A DNA stretch of 64,000 bases from Leptothermofonsia sichuanensis E412 (GTDB lineage: Bacteria > Cyanobacteriota > Cyanobacteriia > Leptolyngbyales > Leptolyngbyaceae). The notes beneath the pieces are model-generated. The model made no database searches. It was not told the DNA's origin and was given only the letters and a program-made list of their open reading frames with translations. The stretch spans positions 5,022,001 through 5,086,000 of the forward strand of contig NZ_CP072600.1 of the NCBI RefSeq assembly GCF_019891175.1. The letters run 5' to 3'. The position numbers were made by a program, and so were the translations under genes. Numbering within the stretch: the first letter of the stretch is position 1; each line of letters opens with the position of its first letter. This document shows positions 27,234-36,500 of the stretch, in pieces.

Positions 27234-28427
27234 CTAATTGTTGAGTGGCAGGGTAATTGTGATCTGGCATCCCTGACCTGGGCTTGTTTGCAGGTGAAAG
27301 TTGCCATTCATGGCAGCAACGCGCTCTTTCATGCCCTGCAATCCGTAACCAGAGGTGATTTGAGGATAGGAGAACCCGCGTCCGTTATCGGCGATCGCTA
27401 AATAAACCTGATTCGGGTCAGTCTTTAATTCCAGTCGAACTTCCGTGGCTTCAGCATGTTTGCAAATGTTGGTCAACGCCTCTTGAGTCAGACGATAAAG
27501 TATACGACTCATTTCGGGCGATAGCGGTGTAGTCAGGTGAATGGATGATTGGATAGGAATACCCCTACTCTGTCGGAATTCTTGTAGCAGGGTGGCGATC
27601 GTTTCTTGCAAGGGGGTTTCGTTTTGCTCATCTGCCCGCAGCGTACTGACTGATTGACGCACTTCTTGCATGGCGATCGTGCCTAATTGTTGCGCCTGTT
27701 CCAAAAATGCGTGAGCTTCCTCTGGGTTCCGCTGCCAGAGTTTGAGTCCGGTTTGAAGTTGCACATTCAAACTCGTTAATGCATGACCGAGAGAATCATG
27801 AATTTCCCGGGCGATACGATTCCGCTCCTGCACAGCCGCCAGTTCTTCAATTTGCAGGGAGTATTGACGCAATTGATGGTGTGCCTGAGTGAGTTTTTCC
27901 TGGGTTCTGCGTTCATCAATCAGGGTCGTGACCAGTCGGGATATCAGAAACAAACTTAAGCCAAACATCAAAAACTCTGCAATTTGGTGCATCCAGATGC
28001 GTTGCTCTCCCATCGCTGGCAACCACAGCGGCATGATGGTGGTTAAATACTGTACCTGATGCACCGCAAAGAAAATAAAAGACAAACCTGCAACGATCAG
28101 GCGTCCGGGGGGTTGCAACAAAAAACAACTCCGAATCATGACAATCAGATACAGCGTTGGCAGAATGTGAAGATAGCCCAGGGTCGTTCCCAGCAGAATT
28201 AACCCCATTTGCAGCGCTGTGTAGAAGTAAGCCAGGGAAGGTTTGACCTTGGGGAGTGCCAGCCCCATCACCAGCAAGGTCAGCAAGATTAACACATGGA
28301 TGACTGGAATCCGCTGAGTTTGCCACGCTTCAATCACTGCCAGTATGCCACAACTGCCGAGCATGACCCATTCTGTATACAGCAGAAAGCGGAATGGCAT
28401 GGATTGGGTGTTCAGTGTTGCGTTCAT
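27234..28427 (-). CDS. NarX/DesK-type sensor histidine kinase
   Basis: 397 aa from ATG 28427. Residues about 15-170 contain five to six membrane helices with short loops, so sensing is probably within the membrane. A short coiled coil leads to the HisKA_3 box ERNRIAREIHDSLGHALT with His210, then an HATPase domain (ITNICKHAEATEV, NGRGF, SGYGLQGMKERVAAMNG). It resembles DesK/LiaS kinases that read membrane state. It pairs with the NarL-type regulator; the 244 bp between them hold only degenerate CATGTGTCATC and TTTGTGTC repeats. Confidence 0.9.
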   Translation of the reverse strand: MNATLNTQSMPFRFLLYTEWVMLGSCGILAVIEAWQTQRIPVIHVLILLTLLVMGLALPKVKPSLAYFYTALQMGLILLGTTLGYLHILPTLYLIVMIRSCFLLQPPGRLIVAGLSFIFFAVHQVQYLTTIMPLWLPAMGEQRIWMHQIAEFLMFGLSLFLISRLVTTLIDERRTQEKLTQAHHQLRQYSLQIEELAAVQERNRIAREIHDSLGHALTSLNVQLQTGLKLWQRNPEEAHAFLEQAQQLGTIAMQEVRQSVSTLRADEQNETPLQETIATLLQEFRQSRGIPIQSSIHLTTPLSPEMSRILYRLTQEALTNICKHAEATEVRLELKTDPNQVYLAIADNGRGFSYPQITSGYGLQGMKERVAAMNGNFHLQTSPGQGCQITITLPLNN

Positions 28428-28433
28428 AAGCAC

Positions 28434-28967
28434 TCAGGAACAGCAGGTGAGAGATAGGGATGCAGGTTTAATCAGCTATCTACCTACTAATACTGCGAAA
28501 TTTCTGAAACTGGCTATTCTACAGGACTAAATTACAACTTTCGTTGATAACAGAAGCACGATCGCATCAACGAAAGTTAGAGATAGGGGCTAAACACTCA
28601 GCGATCGCGGAGCCTGAGTTCTATCTTTCGCTGAAGAAAAGCAAAGACCTTTCGCAGATGGTTTTTTGTTGAGCGCTTCTTAAGATTGGTAGCAATGGTT
28701 ACCCAAATCTCGATTTAGCAGAGATTTTGGCAAGCGCTTTGTAACTTTTGCCACTCCCTGCCCCGTTCTAAAACAGGAGCAGGGGAGCCGGATGAAGTCT
28801 CTCTTCCATTTTGAGACAGGGACTTAGGCTGAGGGCATTGAACTAGGCAACGCCGTTTGCCGCAACTGCATTAGGAGAATGGTTGGTCACTGGTCATCGG
28901 TGGTTAGTCGCTAGACGATCGATGGTCTGATTTTGAGCTGTTTACTAATCTTTTTGGAGCCCCCACG
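28434..28967. other. Gene-free leader with a perfect 13-bp inverted repeat
   Basis: 534 bp between the divergent histidine kinase and RTX genes. AACTTTCGTTGAT (28536-28548) and its exact complement ATCAACGAAAGTT (28566-28578) flank 17 nt; a weaker TTTCGCTGAAG / CCTTTCGCAGAT pair follows at 28625-28660. It could be a regulator site or a transcript hairpin. No ORF of interest. Confidence 0.5.
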
Positions 28968-31900
28968 ATGAATTTGTTACATGCCCCCGTAGTTTCAACC
29001 CGTGCTTCCGACGATCGCCCTAACACCCTTGTGTTTATCGATGGCACCGTCGAAGCTGCTGAGCAACTTGCTCTATCCACGCTTGCGGGCGTAGAAGCCG
29101 TTTTGCTTGATCCAACTCAGGATGGCATTGCTCAAATCACTGCAACGCTAGCCGATCGCAGCAACATCAGCAGTGTTCACCTGATTGGGCATGGCTCCTC
29201 CGGCAGCTTGCGCCTGGGCAGCACTCTTTTGAATCAAGAGACAATTGCCCAATATGCCGACTCGCTCAACCAGTGGAAAACCGCTCTGACTGAAGATGCT
29301 GACCTGCTGCTCTATGGCTGCAATGTCGCCGCAGATGCCGCAGGGCAAGCATTTGTGAATCAATTGAGCCAGTTAACCGAAGCAGATGTGGCCGCGTCCG
29401 ATGACCTGACAGGTAGCGCAGATCTGGGCGGCGATTGGCTGCTGGAATACGCCACGGGCCTGATCGAAGCACCGCTGGCGTTGCAGGTGCAGGCAATGCA
29501 GGCATATCAGCAAGTTCTTGCTGACTTTCAAGTCAGTAATGCGGCGCAGTTGGCGGATGCCATTAACCGGGCAAACGGATCGTTTGGACCCGATCGCATC
29601 TTCATCACCGGCAACATTACGTTGACAGCCACGCTGCCGGTGATCACTAGCGCGATTGAAGTGATTGGCACTGGGGCAGGGGCAACGGTCAACGGTGCTA
29701 ATGGAGTTAATCGCATCTTCAAGGTGGTCGGTACGACCGCTAGCTTCAGCAATTTGACTCTGCAAAACGGCATTGCCCAAGGAGCCACAGGCGTGAATGG
29801 CGGTGGCGGCGGGCTGGGCGCAGGGGGTGCCCTGTTTACTGAGCTTTCCACCGTAGAAATCAACAGCGTCCAGTTTCGCAACAACACGGCGCGGGGTGGT
29901 GACTCAATCGGAACCGCTAACCGGGGCGGCAATGGCGGCAATCTTGGCATCGGGGGAGATAACGGCAGTGCGGGTGGCAGAGGGGGCGGCTTTGAGGGCA
30001 GTCCGGGTGCAGCAGGCGGAATCGGAGGATTCAATGGCTTTCAGGCAGGCCGCGATCGCCAGGGTGGTGATGGCAGTAACGGTGCCAACGGGGGCTTTGG
30101 TGAAGGCGGCGGTGCGGGTGGCGGCGGTGGCGGCGGTCAAAGCGTCTTTTTTTTATTTGGCTCTCTGAATGGCAATGGCGGCAACGGAGGGGTTGGGGGG
30201 AATGGTGGATTTGGCGGCGGTGGCGGTGGCGGCGGTGGCGGTGGCGGCAGTTCCGACTCCCTGGATGGCACGGTATCTGGTGGTCTTGGTGGCAATAGAG
30301 GTGTAGGGGGAGCTTTTGGTGGCAATGGTTCTCGGGGTTCCGGTGGCTTTCCTGGCGGGCCAGATACGGACGTGTTTGGCGGCCCAGGTGGACAAGGCGG
30401 ACGCGGCGGCGGCGGTGCAGGCTTGGGTGGTGCCATCTTTGCTCGCAATAGCAACGTGACGATTCGCAACAGCCTGTTTGAAGGTAACTCCACAATCGGC
30501 GGAGCAGGTGCCAATAGCGGCTCAGGGGTTGGACCAGATATTTTCAGTTTTGAGAGTCCGATTCGCTCCCAAAACAATGTGCATCGGCAGCGTGATGCAA
30601 TCATCACATTTGGGCAAAGTGCCGAACGGATCAACATCATTCCGCAGATTAGCATCGCTGCCGTGACCCCAACGGTTCAAGAAGGTGGCATCGCGCAATT
30701 TACGATTTCGCTGAATGAGCCAACCCCGAGCAATGGTCTGGCGGTCAACTTCCAGGTTGGAGGCTCTGCGACTCCTGCTGGTAATCCCAATGCTGACCAC
30801 AGTTTGCAGACTGGTTCCATCACGATTCCAGGCGGGCAACGCCGCTTTACTCTTGATGTCCCGACCATTGACGATGTTCTACCGGAACTGACCGAAACGC
30901 TGACGCTTCAACTGCTTCCTGGCAGCGGATACAACCTCAGCCCACAGCGGGCCGCATCCATACAAATTCAAGACAATGATGTGCTTTTGATCGGCGGCAC
31001 AAGCGGCGACGATCGCCTGAACGGAACCGCAGCGGCTGAACAAATCAACGGCAACGCGGGCAACGACACGATCGACGGCAACGGCGGCATTGATTTTATC
31101 TTTGGCGATGCCGGGGACGATCGCATCATTTGGGATAGCGGCGACGGCGACGACATCATCGACGGCGGTGCGGGCAACGACACACTGGTGTTTAACTGCT
31201 CGAATGGGGGCGATCGCCTGATCGCTCAGCAAGCGCCCAACAACACGCTGCAACTGCTGCGGAACGAACCCACGGCGGTTGACCTGAAAGCCACCAACAT
31301 TGAACGCCTGGAAATCAACTGTCTGCGCGGCAACGATGAGGTCGAAATTCGCGATACCTCTAGCACTGGTGTGGCCTTTATTCGCGTCACGGGCGGTGCT
31401 GGTCGGGATGTGATCACCGGCATTGGCGCTACCGCAGAACTCGAACTGGTGGGTGGTGGCGGCGATGATGTACTGACCGGCGGCAGACGCAACGATCGGC
31501 TTCAGGGGGGCAACGGGCGCGACTCGTTTGTGTTCAACAGCAACCGGGCGTTTAACACGGCTGATTTAGGCATCGATTTGATTCTTGATTTCACGCGAGG
31601 CAGCGATCGCATCGTCCTCGACCAAACCACGTTTGGCAATATCAACACCAGTCAGATTGCGATCGTCGATAACGACACTGTTGCCGCTACCAGCGCCGGA
31701 CTGATTACCTACAGTCGCGCCACTGGCAACCTGTTCTTCAACCAAAACGGCGCAGCAGATGGATTCGGCACAGGTGGACAGTTCGCCACGCTCCAAGGCG
31801 CTCCAGCCCTGACAGTGAGCGACTTCCAAATCGTCGTTGCAAATCTCACTTTTCGCGGCAACAACGCGGAATTTGGAAATGATTCAATTGGTTTTATTCC

Positions 31901-33179
31901 AGAAGGGAGATTACCTGACATTCCCACAGCGTTGATTGAGATGCCAAGCAGAGTTGCCGAAAATAGTGGGCAACCTGTACGTGCCTTGATTCGCTTAACC
32001 AACTTCGCCCCTGTAGAAGATGTTCAATTGAATTACTCCATCAGTGGCAGTGCAACCCCTGGTCAGGATTTTCAAATGCTCTCCGGTAGTGTGCCGCTTC
32101 CCACTGGAGCAACTGGTGCCATCATTCCGATTCAGATCATTGATGACAACATCTTTGACCCCGACGAATCATTGACCATTACCATTCTCCCTGGCGCAGG
32201 CTATAGGGTCAGCTCCACCGCACCATCTGCAACAATGGTGATTGTGGATGACGAAATTGGCGGCTCACTTGATCCGACGGGGCAATGGCTGGGAGGCGAC
32301 GGGCAGCGCAACTTTGTTGTGCGTCAGGGGCAACAGCGGACTGCTATTGATTTCCAAGGCATCGGACGCGGTATCAATCCCAGTTCTGACGTGATTCAGG
32401 AAGTCGATACGATTCAGTTTGAAGGCAAAGATTTAGTCGCGAAAAACTTACTTCTGACTCAACAGGGCGATGATTTGCTCGTCAGCTTTGAGAGCGATTC
32501 TACGACTCAAGCACTCCTGAAAAACTTCCAACTGGAAAACCTGGATAACTTAACGAAAGCGACCGGGGCTACGGTGGATTTGGGCAACATCTTGTTCGAG
32601 GGGCAAACCAACTTCCAGGACAGTTTTGATGTGTTCAATGCCGATGAAACTCGCAGTACGGTCTTTAACCGTAACACCGTCACCTTCCTGAATGATTTAG
32701 ATAACACGGTCTTTGGATTTGATGACTCTGATGACGTGATCAATGGTCAGGGCGGCAATGACCGCCTGTATGGACTGAGCGGGGAGGATATTCTGCGTGG
32801 TGGAGAAGGGAATGACGTTCTGTTTGCCGGAACTGGAGCCGATTTCTTAGTCGGCGGCACTGGTAATGACAGGCTCTACCTGGGACAAGACAACGCCATT
32901 GATACGGTGATTTATCGCGCTGGGGATGGCAGTGACATGGTGCATGAGTTCACGGCGGGTGCGGGGGGCGATCGCTTGCAATTTGAGGGCATTGGTGCGA
33001 TCGATGTGGTCAGCAATGGCTGTAGCACCTTCTTCCGCTTGAGTGATGGTATCAGCGGCAATGAAGGGTTTGGTTCTGGTCAATTGTTGATGGAATTACG
33101 CCATGTCAGTGGCTTTACTGCTAACAATATTGGGCTAAACCTGGCTGGCGGCAACACAGCCCAAATGTTGTTTGCTTAG
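28968..33179 (+). CDS. Giant exoprotein: DUF4347, glycine-rich, Calx-beta and RTX repeats
   Basis: 1403 aa; GGAG 9 nt before the ATG. DUF4347 at about 20-185 (LVFIDGTVEAAEQL, VHLIGHGSSGSL, LLLYGCNVA). Then a pectin-lyase-like start and a strongly glycine-rich stretch at about 278-488. Calx-beta domains at about 560-670 and 995-1095. RTX calcium-binding nonapeptides at about 673-745 (GDDRLNG, GNDTIDG), 825-850 and 1255-1306. No Sec signal: DUF4347/RTX proteins are typically exported by type I secretion, read from the C-terminus. Likely a calcium-stabilised surface or matrix protein. No secretion genes are nearby. Confidence 0.88.
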   Translation: MNLLHAPVVSTRASDDRPNTLVFIDGTVEAAEQLALSTLAGVEAVLLDPTQDGIAQITATLADRSNISSVHLIGHGSSGSLRLGSTLLNQETIAQYADSLNQWKTALTEDADLLLYGCNVAADAAGQAFVNQLSQLTEADVAASDDLTGSADLGGDWLLEYATGLIEAPLALQVQAMQAYQQVLADFQVSNAAQLADAINRANGSFGPDRIFITGNITLTATLPVITSAIEVIGTGAGATVNGANGVNRIFKVVGTTASFSNLTLQNGIAQGATGVNGGGGGLGAGGALFTELSTVEINSVQFRNNTARGGDSIGTANRGGNGGNLGIGGDNGSAGGRGGGFEGSPGAAGGIGGFNGFQAGRDRQGGDGSNGANGGFGEGGGAGGGGGGGQSVFFLFGSLNGNGGNGGVGGNGGFGGGGGGGGGGGGSSDSLDGTVSGGLGGNRGVGGAFGGNGSRGSGGFPGGPDTDVFGGPGGQGGRGGGGAGLGGAIFARNSNVTIRNSLFEGNSTIGGAGANSGSGVGPDIFSFESPIRSQNNVHRQRDAIITFGQSAERINIIPQISIAAVTPTVQEGGIAQFTISLNEPTPSNGLAVNFQVGGSATPAGNPNADHSLQTGSITIPGGQRRFTLDVPTIDDVLPELTETLTLQLLPGSGYNLSPQRAASIQIQDNDVLLIGGTSGDDRLNGTAAAEQINGNAGNDTIDGNGGIDFIFGDAGDDRIIWDSGDGDDIIDGGAGNDTLVFNCSNGGDRLIAQQAPNNTLQLLRNEPTAVDLKATNIERLEINCLRGNDEVEIRDTSSTGVAFIRVTGGAGRDVITGIGATAELELVGGGGDDVLTGGRRNDRLQGGNGRDSFVFNSNRAFNTADLGIDLILDFTRGSDRIVLDQTTFGNINTSQIAIVDNDTVAATSAGLITYSRATGNLFFNQNGAADGFGTGGQFATLQGAPALTVSDFQIVVANLTFRGNNAEFGNDSIGFIPEGRLPDIPTALIEMPSRVAENSGQPVRALIRLTNFAPVEDVQLNYSISGSATPGQDFQMLSGSVPLPTGATGAIIPIQIIDDNIFDPDESLTITILPGAGYRVSSTAPSATMVIVDDEIGGSLDPTGQWLGGDGQRNFVVRQGQQRTAIDFQGIGRGINPSSDVIQEVDTIQFEGKDLVAKNLLLTQQGDDLLVSFESDSTTQALLKNFQLENLDNLTKATGATVDLGNILFEGQTNFQDSFDVFNADETRSTVFNRNTVTFLNDLDNTVFGFDDSDDVINGQGGNDRLYGLSGEDILRGGEGNDVLFAGTGADFLVGGTGNDRLYLGQDNAIDTVIYRAGDGSDMVHEFTAGAGGDRLQFEGIGAIDVVSNGCSTFFRLSDGISGNEGFGSGQLLMELRHVSGFTANNIGLNLAGGNTAQMLFA

Positions 33180-33368
33180 GGCGCATCATCAATTCTTTGC
33201 CAGAAGCTTGAGCTATCACCATGACCGTGCCTGCCTGGCCAAACAAGCGAGGGGTTGTACTCCGCTGCCTACTGGAGCTAACCAGTCATTGATGACAGCC
33301 CCTGGTCTTGCCAAATAATTTTGTTTTCAGTTTGTTACGCCTGACTGAAACAAAAAGTGTTCCCTGTT

Positions 33369-33463
33369 TATAGCGTTTCCTTTCTGGGTGAGGTACAGCT
33401 CATCTTTTTAACTCAAGGGTTTTACGGCTATTCATGTACCTCACTGAATTCAAAAATGCTATA
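33369..33463 (+). repeat. MITE family C (TATAGC ends), copy 2
   Basis: 95 bp, same length and orientation as 8521-8615, with ends TATAGCGTTTCC and AAATGCTATA. It lies in the 413-bp space between the two giant genes, which otherwise shows no gene. Confidence 0.85.
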
Positions 33464-33592
33464 TGAGTGCCTTGCTTCTTTCTGTGTACGTGATTATTTG
33501 CGATCGATTGTCCGAGTTGATTCATAGCCGTTGCTACAAATTTGCCCAGAACGGCTCATGCTTTGCAACCCTTATTAACCAGGAGAATTCTA

Positions 33593-36500
33593 ATGTCTGT
33601 CCAAATTAGCCCTCAAGATAACTTCACGATGATTTACCAGGATAAGCCTTACAAATATTCCACCATGGTTCGCCATAACGGAACGGTAATTGCATTTGCT
33701 ATGGATCAACAACGCAAAATCTATTACACGGTTCTGAATTTGAATCAGGGAGGTGATGCGAACAGTGCTGCAAAACTGCTGGATCGAGATAACTGGTTGC
33801 AGGAACCTCAAGAACTGTTCTTCACCAACGAAATCACACAGGTTGGCTTTGGTGGATTAGATCTCACAGCTTTGCCATTGGTGAAAAAGAATGGGGAGTC
33901 AATCACAAATCCTGCCAGTGTGCGACTTGAAGAAATTGACAACTACCGCTCGTCTACCGCGGTTCTGACAGCGGATGCACCATTTCAAGTCCTGTCCGAT
34001 GGTAAGTTTCTCTATGTATTTCGGCAGGCGATCGCGGCGAACGATCCCAACGCTGTGATTAAGCGCAATGGCAGTGAAGAAGTGCGGGATAGCCAGGGTC
34101 GTCGCGTACCGCTGGTTGATCGTACCCTGCTGCTCGATCGCTTTATGTTGATTGGCACTACCCTGCAACCCAAGATGGAAGTGCGGTATCAACGCAGTCG
34201 GAATAAGGAATTTCCCCAGAGCGCTAAAGATAGTCTCAGTGCCAGAGATATGGAAGGTAAGCCCTTCTATGAACCCACCCAGGAGATTACCTTTATCGAT
34301 CACCTGAGCCAGGGACGGTTTACGGTGCTGTTACTGCCGACCAAAATTCCGGAGATGAAACGCTGGCAGATTTTTGCCTACGACAGTCAACGAGACACGA
34401 TCGCCAGTTGGAACATTCCCCAATCTGAAGACGGACTGTTCAACCTGTTCGGGCCTGATCCGCAACAGCGGAAGGATGCAACACCTCCCTCCATTGAGGA
34501 AGTGCTGCAAACCGATCCTCTAAAGCAGTTGCGGTGGGATTTTCGAGTGGAGGAGCGCGCCTTAACATCCGGTCTTTCCGCTGTGCTCTACTTTCAGCAA
34601 AAACAGGCAGCAACGGGCTACGACAATCAGGAAAAGCCCATGAAAACCAGTGCTCGGGTGCTATTAACAATGGCAACCAGCGATGCATCTGACCCGCATA
34701 GCCGAGTCACCGCGCTGGATTTTGCAGTCACGATCGAGGGCAAGCTGGTGCAGGTGCCAGAAAAGTTACCCCTGCACACCCTGGTCGCGACCCAACCGGG
34801 TGAAATTCCGATTCCCAAACTGTTGCAAGACCTGAAGACGGTAGAAGCAACCCTGCCCGGTCTGCGCCAGAAAGTGGCTCAACTGCGGCTGATGACTGAA
34901 CCTGCATTGCGCTCTCAACTGGAGCACAAGCAAGTTCGACTGGGGCGGCTTTTGAATACTTTAAATTCACCAACCCTGTTTGACCCCGCTAAAAATCCCA
35001 GCAGTTTAGTCGCCCTTGAGGGTGCTATCAACTCAACCGAGGGGCTGATACGAGAGCTACAGGAAGAGGCCCGGTTGCTCCAGGAGCGGGGCATTGAACT
35101 GAAGCTGAATCCAGCCAGTCAATTTTTAATTGCCGTGCAAACGCTCAGACCGATCGTCAAAGTCCCCAATGGCTCAACGGCGATTGTGAAGGGGTTACAG
35201 CCCATTGTGCGAAGCCTCAATGCTCAAGTTGCATCCCAGCTACAGGTTTTATCTAATCCGCAATTGCAGAAAGACCTGCGAGAGAACGAAGCAGAATTGG
35301 CAAAGCAGATTGCCGATCGCGATCGCCTGCAAGCCTTAATTCGTAACGATGTTCGTCTGCCCATGTTAACCGTCGTCACCGATGCCAATGGCTTAACCGT
35401 CATGGGTGCCGTGTTAGATTTTGCCAGAACGATTGACACTCCTCTGCTCTTTGATAGTGCCAATGGTCATGTGATGCTCTACTTCCGGGGAACGAACCAT
35501 GAGTTCCTGGGTGCCCATTACAGCACCCTGAGCCGTCCGGCGATCGCACCCGACCAGACCACCAGCGATGCGGAAAAATCCCTCGTGCCCCAGTGGGTGG
35601 GTTTACCCCCCGGTAATGCCCTGCAATTTGATGGCAGGCAAAACTATGTCGGCTTAACCCGTGAAGCCGCATCCCTGGCAGCAGAGGGCGACCTGACCCT
35701 GGAAGCCTGGGTTAACCCCAGCACTCACCTGACCGGGGCTGCCCGGATTCTGCACCAGGTTTCCCCCAGTTCCCGCTATACGCTGGGTGTGGATAAACCA
35801 CTGAACCCGCTCAAGTTTACTGGAACCGATTCCCTCCAGGTTGCCTGTCCCCCAGAACTGAACGGCAATCCCTCCTTCACCGTTTCCTTCTGGATGAAAT
35901 TTCAGGCAACTACCCAGCGTCAGGCGGTGATGCATTTTGGGCAACCCGGCAAAGACACGGCAGCTCACTGGCTGATTCTGCCCAATCGTCAGGCGCAATT
36001 CGGCTTCTGGTTAGGAGTGCAAAACCAATTCAACCTGGCGGAGTATGAGAATCAGTGGGTGTTTGTGACGACGGTATACAATGCCAGCACAAAAACGCTA
36101 ACCAGTTACTTGAATGGCGATCGCGTTGATGAAATCACCGTTTCCCAGCCTGTGAAACTGAATCCAGCCACCTTCCACATCGGCACCGCCATAACCCTGA
36201 GCGAAGCCGCCTTCCGGGGAGAACTGGATCATCTGCAAGTCTGGAATCGAGTGCGATCGCAGGCTGACATCTGCCAGGATATGTACCGCCGTCTCCAGCC
36301 CAACGAACCGGGCTTGATCGCCTACTGGCAATTTGAAAATCGGAACCTGAGGGAGCGCGTTCGGGGTGCGAATCCCATCAACACGAGAGGCAGCCTCCAG
36401 TCCAGTACCTCACCCTTCTGTACCTTCTACGCGGGTGTGGGTAGGCAATTTGCCCGAGCCAAAATGATGTTTTCAGCCGAAACCTGGCATCATCTGGCAG

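Noticed and set aside
30137-30655. Proline-rich minus-strand ORF
   Set aside because: Complement of the glycine-rich codons of the RTX protein.
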